Source: Mesonia aquimarina (GTDB taxonomy: Bacteria > Bacteroidota > Bacteroidia > Flavobacteriales > Flavobacteriaceae). Taken from it: DNA of 64,000 nt. The DNA lies in the NCBI RefSeq assembly GCF_003667275.1, contig NZ_RCNV01000001.1, forward strand, positions 310,001 through 374,000, given 5' to 3'. Numbering within the stretch: the stretch's first letter is position 1; each line of letters starts with the position of its first letter. The position numbers were made by a program, and so were the translations under genes. Under the pieces are notes generated by a model, which saw only the letters and a program-made list of their open reading frames with translations, was not told where the DNA came from and searched no databases. Shown piece by piece: positions 46,317-56,461 of this stretch.

Positions 46317-46410
46317 TAAGGGTAAAGTTTACTCACGTTTCACAAACGAGTGTAAATATACACAAAAAATACCTCCGTTAAAAATATAAGGGTAAAGCTT
46401 ACACTCGTAG
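46316..46410. promoter_or_regulatory. Repeated operator-like boxes upstream of the Fic gene
   Basis: ATAAGGGTAAAGTTTAC at 46316-46332 and ATAAGGGTAAAGCTTAC at 46386-46402 are direct repeats 70 bases apart. Between them TTTACACTCGTTT occurs inverted (46344-46356), and CTTACACTCGTAG follows at 46398-46410. The perfect 10-base pair ACGAGTGTAA/TTACACTCGT links the last two. The first box touches the start codon, so binding there would block expression. Confidence 0.65.
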
Positions 46411-46628
46411 AAAAAACAATAAAGAACAAAAGATAACAAAGTTAGAAGCTTTCCTACAGCCATTGCCCTATCGCTGTAAAGTTCAAGCCTTACGGTTTTT
46501 AAAAAATAAGTAAGCTACTATAAAATAACATTTGAATTATGAAGTCTTATTTTTGAAAAAAACTTGACAGCTTGCCACAGCTTCAATTAGTAGGCTATCT
46601 TTTTTATTTATTTGCCAAAAAAATATAG

Positions 46629-46665
46629 ATAAAAAAAGCCCTGAAATTATAGACTTCAGGACTTT
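46629..46665 (-). terminator. Terminator of the 249-aa gene
   Basis: On the minus strand AGTCCTGAA and TTCAGGGCT pair around a 9-base loop and are followed by seven T residues, 29 bases after the stop codon. The 180 bases between this hairpin and the Fic operator region show no gene. Confidence 0.8.
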
Positions 46666-46693
46666 CTGGTTAATAAAGGTCAGAATGAAAACC

Positions 46694-47443
46694 TTAACTC
46701 ACTTCAACAATATTTAAAACATTGTAAGCGCCATTTTTTAAAGGGTATTGCTCCCCATTAATTTCTTGGAAAAACTCAATAAGCAATAAAAAAATATTAT
46801 TTCCAGAACCTGATGGTACAGCTGCCGGAGTTAATGTTTGAGTTGCTGAGGTAGTATCGATGGGTAAATTTACCTTCGGACTAGTTTCTACAGCATATTC
46901 TTCCGTATCAAAATCTAGATTTAAAAAAGCAGACGATAAACTAATATGAGTTGCTCCACTTGGATAAGCAATATCATTGGTAGGAATTAGATTTGCAATC
47001 TCGATCTCTCCCGTAGTTTCATCAACACTATAATTACTATATAAAACGGCACTTAAAAGTGATCGTTTATTAAAATTAAAGCCTTTTAAAGCAGCTTTAC
47101 CTTCGGGTGTAGCTAAACCTACAGCAACTTTACGTTCACCTCTCGCAGAGGTCGTATCTGCATTTTTAATTTTTGTCATTGTTTGCGTTAACCTACTGGT
47201 AACTCTATTGTCTTTGGCTTGGATCATTAAATTTCTTACCGATTTACGTAAAAGCTTTCCGGCAGTAGCCGAATGTCCAAATTCAAAACCATTTTCTCGC
47301 GTTCTTACAAAAGCAGGATCGTTCATAATACGGTCTTTAGAAACCCCACCTTTTGTTCTTACCAAATATCCATCTTCACCTTTGTAAAAGGTGAGGTTAT
47401 CTAAAGTACCTTCCAACTTAATTATTCCTTTTAAACGTGCCAT
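46694..47443 (-). CDS. Unassigned 249-aa protein of a Flavobacteriia-wide type
   Basis: No signal peptide or membrane segment. The N-terminal 60 residues are highly patterned (MARLKGIIKLEGTLDNLTFY, then GYLVRTKGGVSKDRI, NDPAFVRTRENGFEFG) and basic. The middle has MTKIKNADTTSARGERKV. The C-terminal half is beta-rich with a repeated hydrophobic pattern (ISLSSAFLNLDFDTEEY, then FLLLIEFFQEINGEQYPL). I recall similar proteins as common, unassigned flavobacterial genes, but cannot check. The arrangement of a basic head and beta-rich tail could suit a phage-structural-like or self-assembling protein; that is speculation. It has its own terminator and is divergent from a 62-aa putative DNA-binding protein. 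Confidence 0.7.
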   Translation of the reverse strand: MARLKGIIKLEGTLDNLTFYKGEDGYLVRTKGGVSKDRIMNDPAFVRTRENGFEFGHSATAGKLLRKSVRNLMIQAKDNRVTSRLTQTMTKIKNADTTSARGERKVAVGLATPEGKAALKGFNFNKRSLLSAVLYSNYSVDETTGEIEIANLIPTNDIAYPSGATHISLSSAFLNLDFDTEEYAVETSPKVNLPIDTTSATQTLTPAAVPSGSGNNIFLLLIEFFQEINGEQYPLKNGAYNVLNIVEVS

Positions 47444-47584
47444 AACTATTCATTTTTAAATTGATAATCAAACATATAGAAGATTAAAAGCGATTAATAA
47501 AAAGTACTTTCAATAGCTTTAAGAACTGCCGATTTTTCCATTAATTATAGATAATTCCAGCGGTAAAATTCGTAAATTGTAAGA

Positions 47585-47598
47585 GTTAATTGCTTAAC
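47585..47598. promoter_or_regulatory. Palindrome in the divergent spacer
   Basis: GTTAA-TTGC-TTAAC, a perfect 5-base inverted repeat, lies in the 199-base spacer between the 249-aa and 62-aa genes. It could be a binding site for the 62-aa protein. No -7 consensus box is obvious in the spacer. Confidence 0.35.
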
Positions 47599-47642
47599 TA
47601 TCAAGTATAGTAACAGTATAAGAAAAGTGATTTTAAGCCATT

Positions 47643-47831
47643 ATGAGTAGACTTTGTATTTATCCGAAAGACATTATGCAAATCACTGGTAAAAGTGAAC
47701 GATACGGAAGACATATCATTAAAACCATTAAGGAAGAGCTTAACAAAGAGAAGCATCAATTAATAACGATTGATGAATTTTGTGACTTTATGGGGTTAAA
47801 ATCTCAGGAGGTTGCTGAGTTTATCAAATAA
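47643..47831 (+). CDS. Small putative DNA-binding protein (62 aa)
   Basis: A 62-residue basic protein starting MSRLCIYPKDIMQITGKS. The pattern YPKDIMQITGKSERYGRHIIKTIKEEL looks like a helix-turn-helix of the excisionase/MerR-like kind, followed by ITIDEFCDFMGLKSQEVAEF, a second helical unit. I recall near-identical small proteins in many flavobacteria, without an assigned job. It is divergent from the 249-aa gene, which it may regulate or accompany. Its stop is only about 20 bases from a truncated dehydrogenase. Confidence 0.7.
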   Translation: MSRLCIYPKDIMQITGKSERYGRHIIKTIKEELNKEKHQLITIDEFCDFMGLKSQEVAEFIK

Positions 47832-47852
47832 AAATCGTATATTTATAATGGT

Positions 47853-47978
47853 TTTTAAAGCATTCAATTTATCTTCGCTTCTCGCAATAATGACTAAATC
47901 TCCACTTGCGGCGTGAATCTTTGCCAAGGCTTTTCCTATTCCGCTACTTGCACCAGTTATTAAAGCTACATTATTCAT
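47853..47978 (-). pseudogene. Truncated short-chain dehydrogenase/reductase
   Basis: The first 42 codons read as a normal SDR N-terminus: MNNVALITGASSGIGKALAK holds the TGxxxGxG cofactor motif, then VIIARSEDKLNAL. After Lys42 homology stops and the frame runs into unrelated sequence at the end of the 62-aa gene. The catalytic Tyr-xxx-Lys part is missing, so no enzyme can be made. The break at about 47850 marks the right edge of the accessory patch. Confidence 0.8.
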
Positions 47979-48172
47979 AATTTATTTTATCAAAAATTTT
48001 TAATCCTCTTTCATCAAAGAAATTTAATTTTATTCTATTAATTAAAACTCATACATTCAATAGTATAACTCTAAATTTGAAAAACTAGATAAAATGTGTT
48101 ATTATTACTAGCATTTGTGATAATTAATGCAAACTAATTTTTAGTATTTTTACGTTTTTTCTTGAAAATAAT

Positions 48173-51100
48173 ATGACCAAAATAAACCAAAAAGAAATAC
48201 ATAAGCCTAAAATTAAAACCGAAACTTCTAGAATAATTGCTGTTGGCGCAAGTGCTGGTGGTCTAGAAGCTTTAAAGGCTTTTTTTGATAATATTCCTGA
48301 GTCTGACCGTAATTCTTATATTGTAATTCAGCACCTTTCACCTGATTATAAAAGTATGATGGGTGAATTATTGGCGAAATCTACGCATTTGCCTATTGAG
48401 CAAATTAAAGACAAGACAGAAATTTTACCGGGTAGAATTTATCTTATTCCGCCGGTTAGTAATTTGGTCATTGAAAATGAAATGCTTCATTTGATAGATA
48501 AGCCAAAAAATCAAAAATTAAACCTACCTATTGATTTATTTTTAGAATCATTGGCTAACTTCAAAAAAGAGAAAGCTATTGCTATTATTTTGAGCGGAAC
48601 TGGAAGCGATGGCACACGCGGAATTAGAGCCATAAAAGAGCATGGCGGTATGGTCATGGTTCAAGATCCTGAGCAAGCAAAATTTGATGGAATGCCTCAA
48701 AGTGCTTTACATACAGGTTTAGTAGATTATACGTTGTCTGTTGAAGAAATGGGATCAGAACTACAAGAATTTATAAATGCTCCACTTGTTCTTCAATTAG
48801 ATGAAAAAAATATTGAATACGACGAAAAAACCCTTACTAAAATTCTACACCTAGTTGATGAAAAAACAGGTTTAGATTTCAAAGAATATAAATATTCTAC
48901 CCTAGCACGCAGGATTGCTCGTAGAATTAATGTTTGTAAATGCAATTCTTTAGAAGAATATTATAACGTTCTACTTTCTACCCCAAAAGAAATTCCTATT
49001 CTCTATCGGGAATTTTTAATTGGTGTAACCAAATTTTTCAGAGATTCTCAAGTATGGGATATTTTACGAAAAGAGGTTATTCCTGATATGATAGAAGAAC
49101 ACAAAGAAGGAGAAACCTTAAAAGTCTGGGATGTAGCTTGTAGCACAGGAGAAGAAGCGTACTCTTTAGCTATGTGCTTTATGGAAGAAATGGAGCGGCA
49201 AAATAAAAAGCTCGAAATTAAAATTTTTGCTACCGATATCGCACAAAAACATTTAGATATTGGTAGTCAAGGTTTATATGCGGAAAGCATTGTTGCTGAT
49301 ATTGAAACCGATTTATTACATAAATATTTTATCCCAAAAGGAAGCGGTTATCAAGTGATTGAAAAAATTCGGCGAATGGTGATTTTCTCAAAACACAATA
49401 TCATAAAAAATCCACCTTTCAGTAGAATGGACATGGTCTTTTGCCGAAATTTATTAATCTATTTCCAATCTTCTATTCAAAAGAAAGCTTTAAATGTATT
49501 GCATTACGGCTTAAAAGAAAACGGAATTTTAGTTCTGGGAACCAGCGAAAGCGTGCATACACACAGAGAACATTTTGAAGATGTTAGCCGAAAATGGAAA
49601 ATATTTAGAAATACTTTTCCTCGTAAACGTCTTAAAGCAGAAACTTTACGTTCTTCTGCACATCAGCAAATTTCAGAAAATAAAACAACAGACAATTTTA
49701 AAAGAACACGTTCTACAAGTCGTTCTACTAACACCCAGAAATTTGTTAATGAGCTCAATGAAGCTATTTTAGAACAATTTGGAGGCGCGTGTGTTTTTAT
49801 AGATTCAGATTATCATATTTTGGAAGCTATAGGTGAATTTAGAAAGTATGCAAGCCTTCCTGTTAGTGGCTTTTCTACTAACTTATTAGATATGATGGGT
49901 GCCGATTTAAAACACGTCGTTCAATCTACCGTAAAAAAAGCGCTTAAAAAAAATAAAAAAACCCGATACGAAAATGCTATTTACAAGCATAATGGTAAAG
50001 AAAAAGCTTTAGACTTAATTGCAAAACCTTTCAGGCAGAGCAATTTAGAGAATGAGACAAATTTTGTCTTAACATTCATCGAAAAAGAAATTAATTTAGC
50101 TGATATAAAACCGGTTGAAAAAGTAAGCTTAAATACGCAAACCGAAGAATATATTGACGAACTTGAAGATGAACTAAAGAAAACAAAAGAAGAACTTCAG
50201 CAATCCTTAGAAGAAATTGAAACTAGTAATGAAGAATTACAGGCGGCAAATGAAGAATTATTAGCTTCTAATGAAGAATTGCAAAGTACCAATGAAGAAT
50301 TACAAAGTGTAAATGAAGAAATTAATACGGTAAATGCTGAAAACGTTCAAAAAATGGACGATCTCGCGCAGCTAAATGCCGATATGAACAACTTATTAGA
50401 AAGTACCGATATTGGTACCATTTTCTTAGACAGTTCGCTTAGAATTAGAAAATTTACGCCTGCGATTAGACGTCATTTTAGTTTAATAAATTCTGATGTT
50501 GGTCGACCAATTGATAATTTTACCACTAGTTTTGGTGTAAGTCCGGGTAAAGATTTAGTTTCCCGATGTAAAAAAGTTTTGAAAACCGGAAAAATCCTAG
50601 AAAGGAATATTCTTTCTAAAGAAGGAAAAAATTATTTACAGCGTATTTCTCCGTTTGTTAACTCTAACGACGAGCGTGAAGGCGTAGTAATAACATTTGT
50701 AGATATTGAGTCACTTCAAAAAGCAAAAAACAAACTTGTTGCGAGTGAAAAACGTTTTAAATCGTTTTATGAAGAAGATCCGGTAATGCATTTTAGTGTA
50801 GATCCAAATAATTCGCTTATCGTTCAATGCAATGAAGAATCTGTAGAGAAATTAGGCTACAAATCGAAAGATGAAATTATAGGAAAACCTATCTACGATC
50901 TTTATGAAGATGAGTCACAATTGCGAGCTTTAAGACTAAATAAAATCTTTCAAAAAGAAGGTGAACTCAAAAATATTGAGCAAGAAATGCTTACCAAAGA
51001 CGGAGCCATCATTCCGGTAATTATGCATTCTACGGCAGAATTTGATGAACTTGGTAATATTGTTACTAACAGATTTACTTGCGTCGATATATCAGAATTA

Positions 51101-51820
51101 AAAAATACACAAGACGAACTAAGAAAACAAAAAGCAGATCTAGAACGTATTAATCGCGATCTAGAGCAATTTGTTTCCATTTGTTCGCACGATTTACAAG
51201 AACCGCTTTCTACAATTAAATTTGGTAGCGATGTGCTCGGTAAAATGTATGCCGATAAACTAGATGAAAAAGGTCAAAATTACATTTCTTATATAGATGA
51301 AGCTTCTGATCGATTATCAAATCAGATTAAAGCTTTACTAGATCACTCTAGAATTGGTAGAAATACAGAAAAAAAACTAGTCAATACCAAAGAATTGGTA
51401 GAGGTTGTAAAATACGATTTAGGAAAAAGAATTAGAGATACAAATGCAAAAGTTCACTCCGGTTCATTACCAAAAATAAAAGCCTATGAAGTAGAACTTC
51501 GTCTTTTATTTCAAAATTTATTGAGCAACGCATTAAAGTATATTTCAAAAGAACGCAAACCTGAAATTAGAATTTCAGCGTTTCAAGAAGGTGAATATTG
51601 GGTTTTTTCTATAATGGATAATGGTATCGGAATTTCAGAAGAAGATCAAAAAAATATTTTCACCATTTTTAATCGCGTTCCTACGGAAGATAAATATGAA
51701 GGAACCGGCGTTGGTTTGGCACACGTAGAAAAAATTGTATTATTACATGAAGGCACCATTTGGGTAGATTCACAATTAGGCGTAGGAAGCACATTTTATT
51801 TCAAAATTAAAGCGAAATAA
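48173..51820 (+). CDS. CheB-CheR-PAS-histidine kinase fusion
   Basis: A 1215-aa cytoplasmic signalling protein. Order: CheB methylesterase (residues about 20-195; triad S27 in GASAGG, H54 in QHL, D146 in GTGSDG), CheR methyltransferase (about 215-475; SAM loop [12 protein letters not shown] near 320, then FCRNLLIYF), a linker, and a coiled coil of repeated SNEELQ/ANEEL units (about 665-745). Two PAS domains follow, then HisKA with phospho-acceptor H1006 in SHDLQEPL and a HATPase (NALKYI, DNGIGI, GTGVGLA). CheB has no receiver domain. No chemotaxis or flagellar genes are nearby. It begins a four-gene operon, 2 bases before the phytochrome. Confidence 0.93.
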   Translation: MTKINQKEIHKPKIKTETSRIIAVGASAGGLEALKAFFDNIPESDRNSYIVIQHLSPDYKSMMGELLAKSTHLPIEQIKDKTEILPGRIYLIPPVSNLVIENEMLHLIDKPKNQKLNLPIDLFLESLANFKKEKAIAIILSGTGSDGTRGIRAIKEHGGMVMVQDPEQAKFDGMPQSALHTGLVDYTLSVEEMGSELQEFINAPLVLQLDEKNIEYDEKTLTKILHLVDEKTGLDFKEYKYSTLARRIARRINVCKCNSLEEYYNVLLSTPKEIPILYREFLIGVTKFFRDSQVWDILRKEVIPDMIEEHKEGETLKVWDVACSTGEEAYSLAMCFMEEMERQNKKLEIKIFATDIAQKHLDIGSQGLYAESIVADIETDLLHKYFIPKGSGYQVIEKIRRMVIFSKHNIIKNPPFSRMDMVFCRNLLIYFQSSIQKKALNVLHYGLKENGILVLGTSESVHTHREHFEDVSRKWKIFRNTFPRKRLKAETLRSSAHQQISENKTTDNFKRTRSTSRSTNTQKFVNELNEAILEQFGGACVFIDSDYHILEAIGEFRKYASLPVSGFSTNLLDMMGADLKHVVQSTVKKALKKNKKTRYENAIYKHNGKEKALDLIAKPFRQSNLENETNFVLTFIEKEINLADIKPVEKVSLNTQTEEYIDELEDELKKTKEELQQSLEEIETSNEELQAANEELLASNEELQSTNEELQSVNEEINTVNAENVQKMDDLAQLNADMNNLLESTDIGTIFLDSSLRIRKFTPAIRRHFSLINSDVGRPIDNFTTSFGVSPGKDLVSRCKKVLKTGKILERNILSKEGKNYLQRISPFVNSNDEREGVVITFVDIESLQKAKNKLVASEKRFKSFYEEDPVMHFSVDPNNSLIVQCNEESVEKLGYKSKDEIIGKPIYDLYEDESQLRALRLNKIFQKEGELKNIEQEMLTKDGAIIPVIMHSTAEFDELGNIVTNRFTCVDISELKNTQDELRKQKADLERINRDLEQFVSICSHDLQEPLSTIKFGSDVLGKMYADKLDEKGQNYISYIDEASDRLSNQIKALLDHSRIGRNTEKKLVNTKELVEVVKYDLGKRIRDTNAKVHSGSLPKIKAYEVELRLLFQNLLSNALKYISKERKPEIRISAFQEGEYWVFSIMDNGIGISEEDQKNIFTIFNRVPTEDKYEGTGVGLAHVEKIVLLHEGTIWVDSQLGVGSTFYFKIKAK

Positions 51821-51822
51821 TA

Positions 51823-54051
51823 ATGAGTCAAGAAAATTATGCGGAAAATGTAACAATTATAAATTGCGACAAAGAACCTATTCATATTATTCCGCAAATT
51901 CAAACGCATGGTTTTTTATTGGTTTGCGATCCTTCTTCGTTAAAAATTACGCAGGGAAGCGATAACACTATTACGCATATAAATGTTGAACTGAAAAAAC
52001 TTTTAAATCAACCGATAGAAAAGCTTTTACCTTCAACGTTAGTAAAAGAATTACAAGAAATTATAAGCAATGAAAAAACTTTTCTTCCGAAGCAAATTAC
52101 ATTAGCAGAAAAAGAATGGTTGATGATTCCGCATTTGGAAAACAACCATCTTATTCTCGATTTCGAACCCACCGGAAAAATTTTAGATCCGCTATTTTTT
52201 CAAGAGCAACTCACTAAAATTTTAAATGAGTTAGATGCTGCCAATTCTATTTCAGAAATGTGTCAACAAGCAGCATCTTTAGTAAAATATTTATTCGATT
52301 ACGATCGTGTAATGCTTTACAAATTCGATGAAGAATGGAACGGAAAAGTAATTGCTGAAGAAAAAGAAGACGAAATGCAATCGTGGTTAGGCTTGCATTA
52401 TCCTGCAACAGATATTCCAAAACCGGCTCGTGATATTTTCTTAAAACAAGGCGTAAGAATGATTAGTGATGTATATTACGAATCCGCAGCAATTTCACCC
52501 GTAAATTCGCCCATAAATAATGCGCCGCTAAATTTATCGAAATCTGAAATTCGTGGGGTCTCTCCTATTCATATTGAATATTTAAAAAATATGAAGGTTA
52601 GCGCATCTTTAACAGCTGCAGTTGTTTTAAACGGAAAACTTTGGGGATTATTAGCGTGTCATCACAACACGCCAAAATTTGTAAGTTATCACCAACGCCA
52701 ATCCTGTAAATTTTTAACGCAAGTTTTTTCTAATAAATTAGCATTAAAAACAACCAATACTTTTTTAGAAAAAATTGCTTATTCTGAAAATATCAGAAAA
52801 AAATTAATGATTCAAATGCGCTCGATGGATCAAATTTCAAGAGCGTTATGCAAATTTAAACCCAAATTTACAGATTTAATTGAATGCGGCGGCGGAGCGG
52901 TTTACCTTGATGGTAAACTGTCTTTATGCGGAAAAACACCCGATAAAAATGAAGTTTTAGAACTCATTGAAGAAATACTAAATAAAGAAAAAAATCAGCT
53001 TTTTCATACGCAAAGTTTAATGAAAAACTTCCCTTCCGCAGAAAAATATAAACACAAAGCATCTGGAATTTTAAGCGTTCGAGTAGGAAGCGAAGAAAAA
53101 GAAAATTACCTAATTTGGTTTCGACCAGAAGAATCACAAGTAGTAGATTGGGGTGGAAATCCTGAAAAAAACGGCGTTGTAAAAGATGGTGTAGAATATT
53201 TAAGTCCTCGAAAATCTTTCGAGCGTTGGTCAGAAAAAGTTTCGGGTGTTTCCAGTTCGTGGCAAGCTTATGATTTTGAAGCTGCAAATTCACTTCAAGA
53301 CAGTATTACCTATGTAATTGTTCAGCAACAAAAAGATAAAATTAGCACGCTAAACGAGCAATTGGTAGAAGCTAATCAAGAATTAGAAACCTTTAGCTAC
53401 AGTGTTTCGCACGATTTACGTGCGCCACTTCGTGGAATTGACGGCTATGCTCATATTTTAAAAGAAGAATACAGCGACCAATTAGAAGAATATGGTCAAG
53501 AAGCTATTCAAACGATTATTGAATCTGCTGAAGAAATGGATATTTTAATTGAAGATATTCTTACCTACGCCAAAGCAGGAAAAGGAAAGCTTCAACTTGA
53601 AACTTTCTCATTAAAAAGGCTAGTCGAAAATATTTTAGTAAAACACAACGTAAAAAAATCGTACCCTTCAACTGAAATAATTATAAACGAAAATTTACCG
53701 AAAATTGAAGGCGATCGCCGAATGATTTCGCAGTTAATCAATAATTTATTGGGAAATGCGCTAAAATATTCTACGCAAGTAAAAAATCCTAAAGTTGAAA
53801 TTGGTTATAAAACAGAAAACGAAAAAAATATCTTTTTTGTAAAAGATAACGGAATTGGATTTGACCCAAGTTTAAAAGATAAAATTTTTGATGTATTTTC
53901 GCGTTTAGCCGGCGATGACTATGCCGGTTCAGGAATTGGGCTGGCTATTGCAAAAAAAGTAGTTGACAAGCACGATGGAGAGATTTGGGTAGAAACCAAG
54001 CCTGATAAAGGATCTACCTTTTATTTTACGCTTCTTGAAGAAGAGCGCTAA
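51823..54051 (+). CDS. Bacteriophytochrome histidine kinase
   Basis: A 742-aa red/far-red light receptor. PAS domain with the biliverdin-attaching Cys at residue 15 (IINCDKEPIHI, then QTHG). The GAF domain has the chromophore-pocket motifs DYDRVMLYKFD, HYPATDIPKPAR and SPIHIEYLKNM with the conserved His, and ACHH. The PHY domain has the tongue motifs WFRPE and PRKSFERW. The C-terminal kinase has H530 in SHDLRAPL, NALKYS, DNGIGFD and GSGIGLA. All features needed for covalent biliverdin binding and kinase activity are intact. The heme oxygenase that makes biliverdin is two genes downstream. Confidence 0.96.
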   Translation: MSQENYAENVTIINCDKEPIHIIPQIQTHGFLLVCDPSSLKITQGSDNTITHINVELKKLLNQPIEKLLPSTLVKELQEIISNEKTFLPKQITLAEKEWLMIPHLENNHLILDFEPTGKILDPLFFQEQLTKILNELDAANSISEMCQQAASLVKYLFDYDRVMLYKFDEEWNGKVIAEEKEDEMQSWLGLHYPATDIPKPARDIFLKQGVRMISDVYYESAAISPVNSPINNAPLNLSKSEIRGVSPIHIEYLKNMKVSASLTAAVVLNGKLWGLLACHHNTPKFVSYHQRQSCKFLTQVFSNKLALKTTNTFLEKIAYSENIRKKLMIQMRSMDQISRALCKFKPKFTDLIECGGGAVYLDGKLSLCGKTPDKNEVLELIEEILNKEKNQLFHTQSLMKNFPSAEKYKHKASGILSVRVGSEEKENYLIWFRPEESQVVDWGGNPEKNGVVKDGVEYLSPRKSFERWSEKVSGVSSSWQAYDFEAANSLQDSITYVIVQQQKDKISTLNEQLVEANQELETFSYSVSHDLRAPLRGIDGYAHILKEEYSDQLEEYGQEAIQTIIESAEEMDILIEDILTYAKAGKGKLQLETFSLKRLVENILVKHNVKKSYPSTEIIINENLPKIEGDRRMISQLINNLLGNALKYSTQVKNPKVEIGYKTENEKNIFFVKDNGIGFDPSLKDKIFDVFSRLAGDDYAGSGIGLAIAKKVVDKHDGEIWVETKPDKGSTFYFTLLEEER

Positions 54052-54064
54052 TAGCTGAGAATGT

Positions 54065-54619
54065 ATGATTACAATACCTTTACGAATTTTATTGGTAGAA
54101 GATTTTAAAGTTGATGCCGATCTTACCAAAAGGCAAATTGCAAAAATTGTAGAGAAGCCTGAAGTAGAAGTGGTTGATAATTTAGCAGATTGTAAACAAA
54201 AATTACAAAATTTTGTTCCCGATGTAATTATTTCAGATTACAACCTTCCTACTTGTAACGGATTGGATGTCTTACAATTATCTAAAAGTATTGATGAAAC
54301 TATTCCGTTTATTTTTTTAACCGGAACTATTGATGATGACGAATTAGCCGCTAATACTATTCTTGCTGGCGCTAGCGGATTTATTCTGAAAAAACATATG
54401 AAACATCTTGACGAAAAACTTCGCCCATTGCTGAAGAAAGTTGTTTTTAATATGATTGAAAAAGAAGAATTGCGCGAAAAAATCAGAAAAAATAAAATCG
54501 CCGTGAATCAAATTTATCAATATTTAGATAATATGAATGCTGATAACGAAGAGCAACGCAGCAATATAGATCAGATTAGAAAAAATATTGAACAAATAGA
54601 ATACAAGCAAGAAGACTAA
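54065..54619 (+). CDS. Single-domain response regulator with helical tail
   Basis: A 184-aa receiver protein. Phosphoacceptor D58 in ISDYNLP, acid pocket ED at 12-13, switch Thr86 in FLTGT and Lys109 in ILKK are present. The receiver is followed not by a DNA-binding domain but by about 55 residues of charged helix (NQIYQYLDNMNADNEEQRS...), probably a coiled coil. The Rcp1-like type commonly pairs with phytochromes. It lies 13 bases after the phytochrome gene and overlaps the heme oxygenase start by one base. Confidence 0.93.
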   Translation: MITIPLRILLVEDFKVDADLTKRQIAKIVEKPEVEVVDNLADCKQKLQNFVPDVIISDYNLPTCNGLDVLQLSKSIDETIPFIFLTGTIDDDELAANTILAGASGFILKKHMKHLDEKLRPLLKKVVFNMIEKEELREKIRKNKIAVNQIYQYLDNMNADNEEQRSNIDQIRKNIEQIEYKQED

Positions 54620-55197
54620 TGATACTTGATAAGTTAAGAGAAGCAACCAAACAATTGCACGAAGAAATTGAACAAGATAATCTTGCTGAACATATTATTT
54701 CGCATAAAATAAGCTTAGCAGATTATAAATTATTATTGCTTCAAAATTATATTGCTTATCACGTTACCGAAACAGAAATTGCAAAGCAACTTTCAAGTTT
54801 TGCGCCTTCAAAAGCTAAACGATTAGAAAAAGATTTAGCCCAATTACATATTTCTAGAGAACTTGTAAAAGATTTTAAAAACGTTTTTTCCTGCCAAACT
54901 GAAGCCGAAGCTTGGGGCGCGCTTTACGTAGTTGAAGGTTCTGCCTTAGGCGGAATGCTTATCGCTAAAAATCTTTCAGAATGTAAAAATTTATCTGAAA
55001 TTGAAGTTCATCATTTCTTCGATGGCAATCATAAAAATATCGCGGGCTGGAAAGATTTTTGCAAAGCTTTAAAAAAGAAAGATTTTTCTGAAAAAGAAAC
55101 GAAAGAAGCGATTGAAAAAGCAAAAGAAACCTTTGTATTTTTCGGGGAAGTATTCAACAAAACAAAAGTTTCTTCGTTACAAACACAGCAAAATTAA
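54619..55197 (+). CDS. bphO: Biliverdin-producing heme oxygenase
   Basis: A 192-aa alpha-helical heme oxygenase that opens heme to biliverdin, CO and iron. Proximal heme ligand is H14 in ATKQLHEEIE. The distal-helix motif ALYVVEGSALGGMLIAK with its Gly-rich kink is diagnostic. Position as the last gene of the phytochrome operon shows its role as chromophore supplier rather than iron scavenger. Starts in a TAATG overlap with the response regulator. Confidence 0.93.
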   Translation: MILDKLREATKQLHEEIEQDNLAEHIISHKISLADYKLLLLQNYIAYHVTETEIAKQLSSFAPSKAKRLEKDLAQLHISRELVKDFKNVFSCQTEAEAWGALYVVEGSALGGMLIAKNLSECKNLSEIEVHHFFDGNHKNIAGWKDFCKALKKKDFSEKETKEAIEKAKETFVFFGEVFNKTKVSSLQTQQN

Positions 55198-55198
55198 A

Positions 55199-56461
55199 TT
55201 AAGAAATTTCTAATAATTCTTTCCATTGCGTGGTATAACGCGGACTCCGTTCTTCTTTAATTAATTCCCATTCTCCAATTCTTCGCGAATCCATAAGCGC
55301 AGGAGCTAAGGCGGTTTTTCCGAATTTTTGATTTATACGATCAAAGGCTTCCATAAGACCGGCTTTTTCATCTGTCTGCTGAAATAAATTGGTTTGCACA
55401 TATTCTTTCGGAATAATTCCGCTTAAACAAACGCCTACTTTTTTATAGCGATAACCCGGTTTAAAAATTCGGTGTAAAGCTTTTTTTCCTTCAGCATTCA
55501 AAATAAACGTATTATCGGTAGGAACCTCTAAAGTTACCGTAATGCTATTTTGGTATTGTTTATCGCGCTCGCTATGATAATTGGTTTGCAGAAAAACGTT
55601 TAAATATTTTGCGCAACAATTTTGGCTTCTCAAAACTTCACTTACTTCATTTATATAATATGAACAAGCTTCTTCGATAAATGCTAATTTCTCCAGTTTT
55701 TTCCCGAACGATTTTGCAGTTCCTATTGCTTTTTTAGGTTTTGGTAAACGTTCGATCGTTAGACAATTTTCTCCTTGAAGTTCGCGCCAAGTTCGTTCAC
55801 CTACGACAGTCATCTGTTTTCGCACCCAACTCAGTGGTATCTGTGTAAAATCAAATGCAGAATAGTGTCCGGTATCTTGAATGCGTTTTGCATGTTTTCG
55901 CCCGATGCCCCAAACATCTTTTATTTTTGCCCATTTCAAGGTATCAATTCTTTTTTCTTCAGAATCAATTACAAAAACATCTTCATTTTCTGCTTCTTTT
56001 TTCGCTCTTCGGTTGGCAAGTTTTGCTAATACTTTAGTGGGTGCAATTCCTACACCTACAGGAAGTCCGGTATAGCGTTTAATTCGATCTCGAATTGCCA
56101 TTCCATATGCTCGTAAATCTTGATGTTGCATTCCTGAAAGATCAATAAAAGATTCGTCGATGCTATAAATTTCTACTAAAGGCGAAAATTCTTCTAAAAT
56201 ACGCATTACACGATCAGACATTTCGCCGTAAAGTGTATAATTGGAAGAAAAAAAAGTCACCCCGTTTTCAATTAATTGCTTTTTAATTTTAAATACCGGT
56301 TCGAACATCGGAATATGCGCCAAAGCTTTCGCTTCTTTGTTTGCAGCAATTACACAACCATCGTTATTACTCAATACAACAACAGGTTTTCCTATTAAAT
56401 CTGGTCGGAAAACCTGCTCGCAAGAAGCGTAAAAACTATTACAATCAACTAAAGCAATCAT
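55199..56461 (-). CDS. umuC: Y-family DNA polymerase, UmuC
   Basis: About 420 aa. Starts [18 protein letters not shown] with the first catalytic Asp. [17 protein letters not shown] is replaced here by [16 protein letters not shown]. The catalytic Asp-Glu are in [11 protein letters not shown]. The helix-hairpin-helix region includes [12 protein letters not shown], and the little-finger domain follows with the DUF4113 C-terminal end ([14 protein letters not shown]). Catalytic subunit of the error-prone polymerase V; overlaps umuD by 4 bases. It converges on the heme oxygenase with 1 base between. Confidence 0.96.
   Translation of the reverse strand: MIALVDCNSFYASCEQVFRPDLIGKPVVVLSNNDGCVIAANKEAKALAHIPMFEPVFKIKKQLIENGVTFFSSNYTLYGEMSDRVMRILEEFSPLVEIYSIDESFIDLSGMQHQDLRAYGMAIRDRIKRYTGLPVGVGIAPTKVLAKLANRRAKKEAENEDVFVIDSEEKRIDTLKWAKIKDVWGIGRKHAKRIQDTGHYSAFDFTQIPLSWVRKQMTVVGERTWRELQGENCLTIERLPKPKKAIGTAKSFGKKLEKLAFIEEACSYYINEVSEVLRSQNCCAKYLNVFLQTNYHSERDKQYQNSITVTLEVPTDNTFILNAEGKKALHRIFKPGYRYKKVGVCLSGIIPKEYVQTNLFQQTDEKAGLMEAFDRINQKFGKTALAPALMDSRRIGEWELIKEERSPRYTTQWKELLEIS

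Noticed and set aside
44768-47978. Integrative element using tRNA-Ser as attachment site
   Set aside because: No integrase is present and the tRNA 3' end is not repeated at the right edge of the patch.
48173-51820. Chemotaxis operon
   Set aside because: CheB and CheR domains are fused to a kinase and no cheA, cheW, receptor or flagellar genes are in the window.
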